The notes: generated by a model not told the origin, from the letters alone. 64,000 nucleotides of DNA from Cristatella mucedo (GCA_009760855.2 WPIO01000011.1:1700001-1764000); one strand, 5' to 3'; positions 12,894-31,323 are shown, counted from the stretch's first letter. Program-made: numbers and translations.

Positions 12894-13134
12894 ATGGCCA
12901 ACGTCAGCAGGGGCAGGGACAGAGGAGGCGACGCGCCGGCGAGGCGCACCACGGCGGCGGCCGGCGTCGTCGCGTACCCGCCGACGACCAAGTCCAAATA
13001 CGGAACGACGGCGGCGGCTGCTGCTGCTGCTGCTGCCCAAGTCGTCGGACAGCAGCAGCGGAAGCTACCGAACGACCGGAAGCCGCTCAACGCCAATGAC
13101 GGCATCGTCATAGCGAGCGACGACGAGCTCGGCG
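12894..13134 (+). CDS. Possible first coding exon, unrecognised protein
   Basis: An ATG in a favourable context (CCGCGATGGCC) opens 80 codons plus one base, ending at a good donor (GGCG/GTAAGC). The product would be low-complexity and basic at the start, with an alanine run around residues 40-48 and a more protein-like end containing KLPNDRKPLN and IVIASDDELG. I recognise no family. The donor phase (one base carried over) matches the acceptor of the first receptor exon at 15144, so splicing would stay in frame. However, this exon has no signal peptide, which a type I receptor needs. It may belong to another gene or be chance in GC-rich DNA. Confidence 0.3.
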
Positions 13135-13950
13135 GTAAGCTATCGGCCAGGCGGCGCTCTGGAGCTCCCCCTGCCAGGCGGCGCTCGCCGGCAGCATCGC
13201 ACGAGCAAAGCGCCGCGAGCTGGCGCGGTCAGCTCTCGCGCCAGCTCGCGAGGCAGTGCTTCGCTCGGGGCGTGGGCGAGGGGGGGAGGGAGGGGTAGAG
13301 AAGGGGGAAGGTGCTCTCGGAGTGAGTGTGCCCAGCTCTGATCGAGGAAGCGATGGTGGGCGAGGCCACGAATTTTGAGCCTCGTCTCCCTCCTCCCGGC
13401 CTCGTCCTCAACGGGCGACGCCGGAGTCCTCCCACCCGCCCGGCAGCTCGCCTGGCGGGTAGGAGATGGCCTTGACCCTTCTCCGGAAGCTAGGCAGTTT
13501 GCCTGGCGGGCGGGCGGGCGGGCGGGTACCCTCGCGCGAGACGCTGAGCGAAGCGTCGGAAGAAGAAGAAGAAGGTCCCGAAGTTCCGTCTTTCCGACTG
13601 CTCCCTACTTCCGTCCTTGGACCGCCGCCGCCCGCCCCCTCCCCCTCTACCGCCGCCTAGTGAGGAATGATGCGATGCACTCTAAGCTCGCACGCAAGCG
13701 AGCCGCGAAACGAGTCGCTGATGCGCGGCATTGGGCGGCGGGCGGCGGCGGTCGCGCGAGAGCACTCCTAGCAGCTGCAGCAGCCCTCTGTCGCCCACAT
13801 TCCCCTCTCCCCCGAAACGCGGATTCGCACCCGACAATTCGCCACAGAAAAATCCGATGTAAAGTTGTCGCGTAAGAATCCAGTCGAAATCCCAGGTCGC
13901 ATGCTCACGGTTTTTAAATGCCTGGCTTTTAAATGCCGCGACACACGCAC
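13135..13950. other. GC-rich sequence, no gene recognised
   Basis: Contains short direct repeats (CCAGGCGGCGCTC twice near 13150 and 13175) and a GGGC run at 13507-13525. Confidence 0.3.
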
Positions 13951-13953
13951 ACA

Positions 13954-13989
<36 letters not shown>

Positions 13990-14014
13990 CGTGCGTGCGT
14001 GTGTGTGTGTGTGC

Positions 14015-14045
<31 letters not shown>

Positions 14046-14058
14046 CGCGCGCGCGCGA
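13951..14058. repeat. (GT)n/(GC)n microsatellite
   Basis: GT dinucleotides with GTGC variants, passing into a pure GC run at 14037-14057. Alternating purine-pyrimidine of this kind can adopt Z-DNA. Confidence 0.9.
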
Positions 14059-15143
14059 GCGTGTGAAGTGGCGGACAAAGTCGACACTGAGTACTTAATA
14101 TGGTCATCGACTAACGCAATCGACCCTCGACATTTTCGCACGCCTTTTTGCCATAGCCGCCCTGCATACTATAGAGCGGGATAGGATCCCGTTTAGTAAA
14201 TTTGAGCGTTACATTATGACTGTTGTCAAACAAGAGAGACCGCTTGATTGTAGAGTATGCAGAGTAGGCGGTGCAGATCGCATGGCTATGAGTCACTAGC
14301 ACGGGGCACGATTACGAAGGTTTGACTCAACGCGATCGCTACCAGTGAGTAAACCAGGAGTTTCTAAGCCACGATCCAGATACAACAATGACGAGTCCTG
14401 TATTTTTCAGTGGTGCAAATGTATCTTCACTTGCAGTTGTCGTCGGGCGTTGGTCTCGTGGCTTCTGCAGAGCGCGTAAGCAGAATGATTACTTTGTATT
14501 TTATCATGCCACTAAAACCGAGGCTCGAAATAAAAAATATTCAAATGTTTATTCAATATAAAAATACCTTGGACAGTAAAAGTGTAACTAGTGATTATAA
14601 TCTTGAATTGGCTATGTTTCTTGTTTATTTGTATTAGCCACGTCGCTGGCCGTTATACAAGGTTGAGGCGTCACTAGTATTATTCGGCGTGCGATTCGCC
14701 TGATACTGGCACCGTTTTATGAACGCTATGCTTGCGGTCTAGTTCTCATTGGATGTGGAAGCCGCTAACCGCGTTTGTAACAGTTTGCATCCTGACAAAG
14801 GAAATTAGTGAAAAAAGGAAATATAGTGAAGTTAAGGAATATAATATATAAGGAACATGAGGAAATAATTAGTGCAGAAGCTGATACATCCCGTTTGCAA
14901 CTACAGTGTGATGACGATGCATTGAAAAATCCGATTGCAAGCACGGCAATATTGTGTGTTTATTGTTTAAATAAAAAACGCACAAGGCTCGAATTCAGAA
15001 GGCGTCACTCTACGTCATTGCGTCATTTAGGCCCGATACGACGTTGCTTCCGTGTTGCCGAGCAACGCGGGCGCCGCGGTCGCTCAGTCCAGGCTCTACT
15101 TGAGTCGACTGACTCACTCATTCACTCACTCACTTGTGTGCAG
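14059..15143. other. Region 5' of the receptor ectodomain exon
   Basis: Moderately AT-rich with no recognisable coding segment. It presumably lies in the receptor's first intron, if the signal-peptide exon lies further upstream. Confidence 0.35.
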
Positions 15144-21555
<6,412 letters not shown>

Positions 21556-22399
21556 GCAAAGGCGGCTGCTGCTTCCGCTGCGGCCGCGGCTGCTCGTCGC
21601 CTGCTCGCGAGCAGCCGCCGCCGAGACCGGTCGCTGCTCTTTAGCCGCGACCGGGCGGGCCGACGAACGGAAAGCCCTGCTGCTGCTGCTGTGAAGTTGC
21701 TGCCGGCAGCCATTGCTGAATTGTGACGCAGCTGCAGGGCTAGCTGGAGCTGCCGAGCGAGGGACGCCCCGAGCGTCTCAGACCTGTAGCTCCGTCGGAG
21801 CTCGAGTGCATCACTCCGCCAGAGTGTCCGCTTCGGCAGACGGCGGCTGTTGCAGCCTCTCGGCGTCAACGTCTACGACAGTCGAATCCTCAGCTGCCGC
21901 CGAAACCGGAAGCTGTCGGAAGCCTCATTCAAGTCATTTCGTACATGTGCTCAAGCTATAGGATGCATGCCGAGCCGGGATGCCGCCGCCGCCCTCCGGG
22001 CGGCGTGCTCGCTAGCGGCAGACGCGCGGGCGGCGCCTGCGTGCATGCATGCTACCCTTCCAATGTGAACTCCGACAACGAATCTCTTCTGTCTTTCTCG
22101 CAGCCAGCGGGGAGGAGAGCGTATTTATGGTTGGCCCTCCGACGCTCAGTTCGACGTGCATGTGACTGTTGCGTTAGTTCTAGAAGTGACCTTAATCTTT
22201 TTTATGGAGCCTCATTTTATGAACGAGGTTGTCGCTGGCTAGCAGCAACCTCGTTCTTGGAATACATCATTTCATTCATTCACTCCTGGGTGAACGCCTG
22301 GTTTTCTTATTCTGCTAATGTATAGATGCCGAGTACGAGTGTGTATTTACGGCTCGTATCTCGGGAATGCTCCCACGTCATTCCTGAGTGCCTGCCATC
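21556..22399 (+). other. Receptor 3' untranslated and flanking sequence
   Basis: GC-rich to about 22050, then more AT-rich. No AATAAA signal was seen within this stretch, so the transcript end is undetermined. Confidence 0.4.
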
Positions 22400-23300
22400 T
22401 CGTCATAGTATCGCTAGCGTGTAACTGCAATGGCTCAGGTAACCTCGTTGTGGGAAATCTGAGCATAGATGCCAACAAGTGTCATCAGTATGGGATGCCT
22501 CAGGGATCCACGCTTGGTCCACTGCTTTCCATAGTGTATGCACTCTGAGATTGCTGATTTAATCGCCAAGCACGATCTAGGCATTATTTTTACTGAAAAT
22601 GACTTGTGGCATGTATTGATGAAATTGGCATTTGGAGGCGGCAAACTCAGTCGAATCTAATTGAATGACCATAGCCACACAACCCAACCACAATAGTTTT
22701 GGCAAAACCCAGCAAGTGGAAAGCCGAATTCTCAAAGTGGGCTCGGCCAGCATATCTACTACTGCGTCTGCACTCAACCTTAGTGTCCTGCTCCAAAGTG
22801 ACCTTTCACTTGACCGAACATCAGCCCCGCTGTCAAGTCGGCTCCGACTCAGCTACGCGGCATCTCGAAAAATTCAGGCCGGGCTTAGGTAGTAGGATCC
22901 CGCAGCAAAGCTGGTTCGTTTATGCACGACAGTACGCAAATACACTTATGCGGCTCACTACTCGCAGGGTCGTTCTGTCTGTGCAACAGGACGTTTACGG
23001 TTGGTGCGAGACTGTGCAGCTAGGCGTGTCTGAAGTGGATGTCGCAGTTGCCGCACTACACCACTTGCACCGGCCTGCACTGGCTGCACTCGTTGAGCAG
23101 CGAGTCGTAGCGCACCGCATGCTCTCCAGACTCGCGTCAATCTGCGCCTCCATCATCTAGTGAACCTGAAATCGTTTGGAGACCATGCCTTCGGCTCCTC
23201 TGCTCGCAAAAGCTGCCACTCCAAACTGACGTCACGACATTCTCAGATTGGGAAAGCATTTGAACACGAACCTTGAAATCCGCCCGTTCGTCATTGCAAT
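22400..23300 (+). mobile_element. Degraded CR1/L2-like LINE fragment
   Basis: Encodes a recognisable RT motif (QYGMPQGSTLGPLLSIVY) near 22488-22540, followed by segments resembling the longer copy through the FGDxAF region. Frameshifts and stops break it throughout, so it is an old copy. Confidence 0.72.
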
Positions 23301-24626
23301 CTGCGTGAGAGTACTTGTCGACAGCATTGTCAGCTACCTTATTGGAGTCTCTTTCTCTGCATTCTTGCAGCGTACGCTTGGGAAATAGACCGAAGGAAAA
23401 AGAGAGAGAAATAGACCGAAGGAAAGAGAGGGAAATAGACCGAGGGAAAAGCGCCTGATCAAGATAGAAATAGCTTAACAGCGATCGTGATGAATGTTCA
23501 CACAAACAGTGGCTCCAGGTGAAGGTCATCATCACATTTCATAAGAAGAAGAGATGAAGCTCAGGTGCTCTTACAGCAACTAACTCTTCATGCGACTGGC
23601 ATAATCTCGGCACAAGCAGTTTTATTGCTGAATGTTTGTAGGGACACAGGGAAACCGAATACCACCTGCCATGAAATGCTCTGCATTTTCATCGATATTA
23701 AAGGCTTGAATTTGAAAGGGCTATTCATTCTGCCGATTGCAGAGCTATTTGGCTTAATTCGGCTTTGGCAATGCTCAGCATACTAAAAGAAAGTTCCAAT
23801 CGCTTGCAAGACTCTCTCTCTCTCTCTCTCTCTCACGTCTTGCTTTGCAGGGTTACTACATTTATAAGCCAAATAATGGGCTGATCGTTTAACTACTGCA
23901 GCTTACACGGTGGGAAAAGGACCTGAAAATAACAAGATCCTGAAATAGACAGTCTGTGGAAGACATACAGATAAAACAAAGAAGCTTTTGCTTACACACC
24001 TGAATTTCTATGCTGTGGCCCAGTTGAAAGAGGAGAGATTGCAGAGAACGGGAATAAAAACAGTAAGAACAATGCGTAGACTTAAAAGAGAAATCTTCAA
24101 TTAAAAAGAAAACAAACCAAGAATACTACATATGTAGCTGGAAAGAAAGAAAAACCAATCGTTCGTATCGTAGAGGTCACGGATGTACGGCTTACGAGGG
24201 TTTAATCTTCCAAGACCGAATAAAAACTCGACAGACTAAGGGTTAGCAGCACCGAGTACCCCAGTAGTTGTTTTGGGTCATACGAATATCTAATACGAAT
24301 TGACCGGCGAGGTTTGGGCACGAGGCTTATATATCAGCGGCCATTAGATTCCCTCGTAGATATCCGGTTCGTTCGTGGAGGCTTGTTGGCCGAGTGCTGC
24401 ATAGGTTTACACTCAACGAATGGCGAGTGAACGCGTATCTCAATCGGCCGATACTGGTGATGCCGCCGCGAGATTGTTTATCGGCTATGGCGACTCGGCT
24501 CCAGACGTATCGATCACAAAGCGCCATTGCCACGAATTCGGGATTCTTGCGATGTAGAGATGCACCTATTGTCGACACCTTAAAGACCCCGGGCAAGGTC
24601 AAGGCTGGGCTTTCTGAGCGCAGAAG
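23301..24626. other. Intergenic, no gene recognised
   Basis: Contains a small 22-bp tandem (GAAATAGACCGAAGG-like units at 23385-23450) and a short CT run at 23811-23835. Otherwise AT-rich and unremarkable. Confidence 0.35.
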
Positions 24627-24790
24627 TTACAATATATTTGTATTGCGCTTAAGGAGAACTTAATCTCTATTTTGGCGCTTCACATGTGCCAAGGGGCTCG
24701 AGCCCACGACCTCGGTCGCCATATGCATTTTTTCGAGATCGCTTGGTTCGAGGCGAGAGCACCTTAACCACTGGGCCAAGATAGCGCGTC
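24627..24790 (-). mobile_element. tRNA-derived SINE with LINE-type tail
   Basis: Inverted copy: a tail similar to GCGCTTAAGGAGAACTTAATC is followed by GGGGCTCGAGCCCACGACC (B box side) and CCTTAACCACTGGGCCAA (A box side). It belongs to the same family as the copy at 4255. Confidence 0.82.
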
Positions 24791-25003
24791 GTAGGATTCT
24801 GCAGCTAAGCATCCATGTTACGATGATAAATATTGCCCCTCGCTTGTCGAGATATTTTTGGCCAAAAGGGCCACTCTGGAGCTGTAAACACTAGCTGGAA
24901 GTAACGGTGCCGGGCGATGCCACTCAGACATAATTACCCTCCGATGACTGCTGAGCCGTGGATGACGGTCCAGTGCGATGCGTTGCCTTAGAAACGTGCC
25001 AAC

Positions 25004-25225
25004 TTGCTGAAAAGCATGGGCTGTTGAGCCGGATATTTCGAGCAAATGACTGTCGATACCCCACACAATGGCTGCCGCACAATGGGGCATAGTGAGTAAG
25101 CGTGCAAACTGCGAGAGACGTAGCTCTGTGGATCTTCCACACTCTTGACTATGCAACGAGGCACTCCACAACTCGGGGGCCTCCATTTTGAGCTCGCGGA
25201 GAGAGCTGCCGATCTCATGCTTGCC
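25004..25225 (-). CDS. Candidate internal coding exon, unrecognised
   Basis: After a plausible acceptor (CATTCTTACCAG), the minus strand stays open with balanced codon use and a protein-like composition, including KHEIGSSLRELKMEAPELWS and later CAAAIVWGIDSHLLEIS. The frame remains open to 24818; CAGCAA/GTTGGC at 25004 is a possible donor. I recognise no family. It could be an exon of an unknown minus-strand gene, or chance. Confidence 0.28.
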
Positions 25226-26220
25226 CTGGTAAGAATGTTGCATGACGCATGGGCAGCCATTATTTAACTTTAGCCGACGCTCGCCGGCAGCCGGAAGTCG
25301 TGTCAACCCCAGCAGATGCATATTTCATATTAAGACAGATTGCCCGATTGGCTAAGTACCCTAAGTCGGCTCAGTGTCCCAGTTCCGCGGACGCATCTGA
25401 CATCGTCCTCTGCAGCTCGAGTGTCGTCGTCGTCGCAGCTTTACTGATCGGCTACATAATTTCTTTTCCTATCTCCTTGAACGTTTCGAGCGCAATGGCT
25501 GCCGATGTTGAGCAGTGTCCGCCCCGCACACACATCGCTCGACAGGAACTCTCGGGTATGAGCCCCTCCCTCATGTTTCGTCGTCTCCTTGTTTTTAAAT
25601 TCGTTGCGTTCCAGGCTGCGAGAGCTTCGACGATAATTTGATAGCTAACGGGTAGGTCTACCGAGACAGCCAATTCCTCGAAGTTATCGTGAAAATGCTC
25701 GCACGAATCTTATGGAAATGTCGAAATGCTATCTCGTGCTGCACGCAATCCGCTTTTGCTTCGCCGTCAATTGTCAATTGTTCAATCAGATCACAATCGC
25801 TGTGGGACATTTGCAGCGAAGAAGCGAGCAGCGATTCTCGGCTCGGATTTCGCCGCCGCCGATGCGAAGAGAACGTGCGCGAACGTGCGCGAACGTTCGC
25901 TTGTGGGGCGTTCGGCGGCGGCGGCGTGCGACTGGCGACAGGCGACCGCTCGATTGAGTCGCTTCGCTAACGATCGTCTGGTGCTGTGAGCTCTCGCAGC
26001 GCCTCGCCTGCCGCAATGCAAGCACGGCGAAGTCGTCGCGAGCTCGTCAGAGCTCCGAGGTATCGCTGACGGCGGAATTTTGGCCTTCGGGCGCACTATG
26101 GTGGCGCCCCGCCGCGACCGTTTGGCGAGCTGCGACAGAGAGCTTCGCGCCTGCCTGCGTGCGTGCGTGCGTTCGTGCGTGCGTGCGAGCGCGCTGCTTG
26201 CATCCTACCCACAGTTTGAT
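25226..26220. other. Intergenic with CpG-rich part from about 25840
   Basis: Contains a small repeat GAACGTGCGC three times at 25873-25900 and GTGCGTGC repeats near 26157-26187. No gene recognised. Confidence 0.35.
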
Positions 26221-26452
26221 TGTATGTACGCCGGTACTGCCCCTCTGCTAAACCGCTGGTGAACAGCTGTTGGGATTAATCGTCGGGGTCTGCCAGTGCG
26301 CAGTCACGGTCGAGGACAGGGGACTCGAGCGGGAGAAGGAGGCGAAGGGAGGCGTGCTCCCCTCTGCTCTGTGCTTTGTACAATAAACTGCTGGTGTCGG
26401 TCATCGGCTGGCTCTCTGCGCACGTGAACCGAGCAGCACTACCGCTACCACA
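26221..26452 (+). mobile_element. LTR-like sequence, diverged relative of the copy at 44766
   Basis: Shares with the element at 44766-45071 (reverse strand) the blocks GCTGGTGAACAG, ATCGTCGGGGTC-like, AATAAAC(T/C)(G/A)(C/T)TGG and, exactly, TCATCGGCTGGCTCTCTG, in the same order and spacing. It has an AATAAA signal near the end. It starts TGTATG and may end in CA at 26452, but no clear target duplication is seen. Confidence 0.55.
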
Positions 26453-26568
26453 TCTTGCGTAGGTTACGCGCAGACGTAGCTGCGAAAGCTGTGAGGAGCC
26501 AGCTTCGCCAGTAGTCAAGCTATGTTGACGGCTAGTGTGGCAGCACGATCGAGTAGGCCCACTCACAC

Positions 26569-26656
26569 CTGCATACGACGAGTCCGCGACCTGAACGACC
26601 AGAGCTTCGTATTCAACAGCCGCAGATAGTCGCTTCTGTGCAGCAGCTCCAGCCAT
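26569..26656 (-). CDS. Candidate first coding exon, unrecognised
   Basis: The minus-strand ATG at 26656 (context AAGCGATGG) opens 29 codons plus one base, encoding MAGAAAQKRLSAAVEYEALV and further residues to SSYA, then a donor CAG/GTGTGAGTG. The short peptide looks like the start of a soluble protein, but I know no match. It may belong with the candidate at 25004-25225, although the apparent phases do not fit. Confidence 0.27.
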
Positions 26657-27839
26657 CGCTTGTGTAGCTCGCTCAGAGCGCTCGATCGCTATCGAGAGAG
26701 AAGGCGCTTTTCAACTCACTGCTAGAGAATCTGCGCCTGAGGGTTAGAGTCGTACAAGGGATCAAACGCACAAAAGCAAATACGTACCACGTGCTTGGGG
26801 CCAGAAACAGGCTCAGGCAAACATGAAGACACTCGTGGCCACCGGCTAGTAAGACTGTAGCCTCCACTGACTCGTGCACAGGCTGTCACACGCCGGAACA
26901 CCGGAGCACGCCGTAACCAAATCCGACTTGAGGCGATGGGAAAGATGACCAGAACGGAGAAATCTTGAACCGAGACTTAAGGACGCAAGATCGTTGCGAG
27001 CAGCGATCGTAACCGGAGGCGGAAGCGGAAGTTCCGGACTTAATGCAGACGAGCTGAAGGCTCGATCGCCGAAGATTTCGATTTCGTGCTGATCGTGCAT
27101 AAACGCGGCCACCGCGTATTGCGGGACGGCAAGACGGCAAGATGGCAAGACGGCAAGATGCAGACGAGCAGGGGGGGGGGTTGAGAGTCCACTGGAGAAG
27201 CAACAAGGTCGCATTGGCACGGCGGCTGCTCCACCGTGTTTTTTACAGCTCGCTTGCCTTTTATGCCGTCCGTCTTCTCCCTAGACGGACGCCCGGTAAA
27301 CAGACCTCAACCGAAACGGTTGCTCTCGCTCCTATAATGCACAGTACGTGAGTATGCAGCTGAAGTGTCGTCCGGATATAAGCGCTTAGCATTTGGAAAT
27401 TAATATCGTACGTGTAGACAGGAACAGTTTAACCCTCGACCTTCGCAATCGGGAAAAAGACCTCAAGTGAGCTGCACTCTATTTTTGTTAATACGTTAAC
27501 ACCATAGCGCCTTCAAACCAATCACCTCCAATCTTTTGACACCATCTTTAACCCAAGAAATGTACGATCGTGCGTAGGTGAGGCGAAGCGACCACCGCCA
27601 CCGCCCCTCACGTCCGCCACTACGCGGATGTCTTTTATTTCTCGCACGCCACCCCGCAGCTCTTCCAGGTGGCGTGCATTGAGCAGCACCACGTGGACGC
27701 TGCCCTGCAGCGTTTGTGATCTTTCTACGCGGCACGCATGCGAACTTTGATGACGTCACAACCAGTATTTTCTTCACTTCGCCCTCGCATATCGCGAACA
27801 AAGCGGTCTGGTCTGAGAGCCAGCCGTCCGTCAGCGGGA
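26657..27839. other. Intergenic; possible remnant of LINE at 26880-27100
   Basis: On the minus strand at 27010-27100 a FGDRAFSSSAL-like stretch hints at the LINE family, heavily decayed. A GACGGCAAGATG tandem occurs at 27122-27160. Nothing else recognised. Confidence 0.3.
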
Positions 27840-29012
27840 GAAGCGAGAGGACCGTCTTTTGTCCTTTTCACCGTTTATACTCTCCCTCTCGCTGATGTGA
27901 TTGCCAAGCACAATCTAGGCTTTCACTTCTATGCGGATGACACTCAGTTGTACCTTTGCTTTGATCCCTCCCAGCCTTCGAGCACCTCAAATTCTCTCAA
28001 CTCACTTGCTGCATGCATTGATGACATCCGATCATGGATGGCAGCAAATTTTCTAAAACTAAACGATGATAAAACTAACTTACTAGTTATGGGCAAACCT
28101 AGTGTTATTAAGAAATTGGAAAGGCTGACGCTCAAAATTGGCTCTGCCAGCATATCTCCAGTTGCATCAGCTCGAAATCTAGGTGTCATATTCCAAAGCG
28201 ACCTCTCGTTAGACGACCACATCAGCTCCACAGTCAAATCAGCCTATTTTCAGCTTCATAACATTGCTAAAATTAGGGCTTGTTTAGATAAGGATACCAC
28301 GTCCAAGTTGGTCCATGCATTCGTGACATCTCGTCTCGACTTCTGCAACTCACTGCTTACAGGCCTACCAGCATGTGCGATCAGGCGATTGCAGCTGGTG
28401 CAAAACTCTGCAGCTAGGCTTGTCTGTCGTGAGCGTCGCAGTTGCCACATTACTCCACTTCTCGCCGACCTGCACTGGTTACCAGTCAAGCAACGGATTG
28501 ACTTCAAGGTTTTGTCGCTCACTTTTAGGTCTCTTCATTCTATGGCTCCAGCCTACCTTTCAGATATACTACCCCATCAGGCAAAGCATCGTACCACTCG
28601 CTTTTCGGAATCCAACAGTCTAGAAATACCTCGTACAAACCTTAAATCCTTTGGAGACCGTGCATTTAGCTCGTATGCTCCCACAGCCTGGAACTCCCTC
28701 CCGACCTGCGTCAGAACATCCCCTGACCTGACCACATTTAAAAGAAACTTAAAAACATACCTATTTAGGACAGCATTTAGTGGGTCCTTGTGATTCGTCC
28801 TCGATGTGCTTATGCGTGCTGACACTGTTCATGCTGCCACTAACCACATTTGCATGCTGACCCAGTGCATGTAACCCCTAACCATGTTATTCATTTTGTT
28901 TGTTTTTCAAGCATGATTTTACTTACTATTCTGTTGCGTATCACTTTTCAGCAAATGTAAAGCGCCTAGAAAGAGATTAAGTTCTCTGAGGGCGCTTTAT
29001 CAAGTGCAATAT
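27840..29012 (+). mobile_element. CR1/L2-like LINE, longest intact RT fragment in the window
   Basis: Non-LTR retrotransposon that copies its RNA at the target by reverse transcription. The open frame runs to 28793 and covers the C-terminal part of the RT: FHFYADDTQLYL holds the catalytic YADD box at about 27922-27957, followed by the thumb and a conserved C-terminal region (NSAARLVCRERRSC, LLADLHWLPVKQRIDF, FRSLHSMAPAYLSD, SFGDRAFSSYAP). The N-terminal fingers, endonuclease and ORF1 are absent, so the copy is 5'-truncated. The 3'UTR ends in the tail stem-loop (AAAGCGCC ... GGCGCTTT) at 28957-29000 and CAAGTGCAATAT. Confidence 0.92.
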
Positions 29013-29445
29013 GCATCCACCACTTCTCGTCGGAGTGGCGATGGCGATGGCGACGGAGATGTAAATGGCCGTCCGCGGGGCTTACAAGGATTAGCCTGAG
29101 CCATTAAGCCGCCGAGGTCCAGGTGAGGAACATATTTTTTCTCATTTTTCATCTACCCAACAGAGCGTGAAGCGAAGCTCTGGGCGCACGTGCAGCCCCT
29201 CCCGAGGTTTTTAGGGGCCGCTTGCGTACTAAGAAACGGCGGCTTGCAGAACACCTGGCGTCGCCGCCATTATTCGCCGACCCTCCCCTCCTGCTCGGTC
29301 GACCGTTGCTGCGTCAACACAACGGGTGCCCTCCGGTTTGACCCGAAGCAAACAAGCGCTCAGAAAACTAGCGTCGCTGCTAAGCGGCACATCCGCGTCG
29401 CCGAAGCGGCCGGTGCTGACTAACAGAAACTAGGTAATCTTACAG

Positions 29446-29474
29446 GCGATGCCAGCCCTTAGGGCTGGCATCGC
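29446..29474. repeat. Perfect hairpin, 14-bp arms, 1-nt centre
   Basis: GCGATGCCAGCCCT pairs exactly with AGGGCTGGCATCGC around a single T. No T run follows and no adjacent gene is known, so its role is unclear. Confidence 0.9.
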
Positions 29475-29484
29475 TTAGCTACGC

Positions 29485-29575
29485 AGATCGTAGGCTGCCG
29501 TCCGGCGATCGTAGGCTGCCGTCCGGCGATCGTAGGCCGCCGTCCGGCGATCGTAGGCCGCCGATCGGCGTACGA
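29485..29575. repeat. 21-bp tandem repeat, about four units
   Basis: Units of GATCGTAGGCTGCCGTCCGGC, the last ones with CCGCC instead of CTGCC, starting 11 bp after the hairpin. Confidence 0.88.
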
Positions 29576-30374
29576 TCGGCCTGCCAAACGTACTGCCGCT
29601 GGCCGCTAGCGCTGCCCGTGTGGCGTTTCTGACTATTCACAAAAAAATGCCTTTTTAGATGCGCTTCTACGAGAACAGAAACACGTTTCCGCATTGCCTT
29701 ATCGAGACGAGAGACTTCGGATATTCGCAGGAGTCGCGGCAACCGGGGGGGGGGGGGTGGCGGAGCGGGGGTGGCGGGAGCGGGGGGGGGGGGAAAGAGA
29801 GGCCAGAAGCTCTGAATAGCAGCGAGCGCTCGTGAAAAGTCGCTGAGAAGTCGCCCTTCCGACTTCCCTACTCCGCTAGATCCCAGCCAATCGTCTGCCG
29901 AGCCGACTCAAGGGCTGCTGAAGCGCTGCCCCCCCCGCCCCCCCCCCGAGCGTGGGGCGAAGCTGTGGCGAGAAGCAGCGAGAGCGACGCGCTATTGCCG
30001 CATCCCCCCCCCTCCTCCGGCCGGCCTTACGGCGGGCGGTCTTACAGGTCGGTTGTCAGCGATGCGGGTCCTCGAGGAAGCTGGTCACTCTTTACGAGCT
30101 TTCATCTGCACGCAGCTCACCGCGTGCAGTTTAACTTGTTTAGCAGGCAATGTCCGCAGGCCTGAAAGCGAGCAGGTTAGATGCTCGAGTTCTCAATGAA
30201 CATTTCCGTTCGAGTGAGCGAGTGTGCGAGCCTTTGCGTCGTCTACCGCGTGCTCTTTACTTGCACGGTAAAGAGGCCGCCACGATCTTTCGTCGGTTCA
30301 AAGCTTCAACTCTTTCGTCGGTTCATCGCGGGATTCCTTTTCGCGAAAATATGCACGCTCCGAGAGATGCGTAG

Positions 30375-31110
30375 CAGTGATGATAAGAATAAAAAATGTG
30401 TATAGCACCACCAGAGAACCTAATCTCTTTACATTTGCTGTGAAGGAAGCTTCACGAGACGGTTCTGTTAACATGCACGATGTCAACATGCATAATACTG
30501 TCAACGATAGCATGCAAAGTGTCCACATACAAATACGGTTTGCGGTAGCGTGCGCAGTGTCAGCACGCATAAGCAAACAAATGGACAGGTCACGAGAACC
30601 CAGCCAACGCTGAGAAACAGGTGAGCTTTTATAGCTTTTTTTTAAATGTCGGCAAGTCAGGAGTTGTAGTGCCGTCCGTCGGGAGTGACCTTCAGGCTTA
30701 GGCAACATTAGAGCTAAAGGCTAAAGGTCTCGACACGATTCGTGATTGGCTCGAGGCGTAGCCAAAAGATTTGAGTCTGCGGAGCAACTGGTACTATGCC
30801 CAGCCTGGTTAGGGATGAGCTACTAGCTAGGCTGTAGGCTGGAGCCATAGCTTGTAGGAGTACCTTAAAGGTGAGGGACAAAACCGCCTAAACCGATACG
30901 CTGCTTGATTGGGAACTAGTGAAGATCGGCGAGAAGTGGTGTACTGTGGCAACTGCAATGCTCACGACAGACAAGCCTAGCTGCAGAGTTTAGCGCCGAG
31001 TGTAAGCGCTTGATCGCATTGGCCCGTAGGCCTGCAAGTAGTGAGTTTTGCAAGCAGTTTTTTGCAGTTTTGCAAGCAGCGAGAACTTGAGTCGGGGTGC
31101 CGCAAACGCA
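30375..31110 (-). mobile_element. LINE 3' fragment, decayed
   Basis: Tail-like AGAGAACCTAATCTC, then 3'UTR blocks (GTGTCAGCACGCATAAGC) and reverse-complemented RT C-terminal sequence up to the NSAARLVCREHCSC-like region at 30950-31000. Beyond 31010 the match fades. Confidence 0.75.
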
Positions 31111-31323
31111 AGCAGTATTTTCTATCAGCTTATACACCAGGAATTCAGCTACCGTAAATATGTAGCTGCTACACCACCATCACGAATGCAAGTCATGCTA
31201 TTCGTGTTAACTTATACAATTTCCTCGTTCTGTCTGTCACTAATGTAGGATAAACATTGCAACGGTATTGTGCAATCCGGATTACAGCAATGAAATAGTA
31301 CAGATGCAAATACGCACTCACAC

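Larger units (their letters stand above)
29013..30374. other. GC-rich intergenic stretch, no gene recognised
   Basis: Contains G runs at 29743-29760 and 29783-29796 and C runs at 29929-29948 (possible G-quadruplex sites) plus the hairpin and tandem repeat listed separately. Confidence 0.35.

Noticed and set aside
26880-27100. LINE fragment on the minus strand
   Set aside because: Only a FGDRAFSS-like stretch matches; too short and diverged to list as a separate element with confidence.
29485-29575. Possible CRISPR-like array
   Set aside because: Units are directly tandem with no unique spacers, and the genome is animal.
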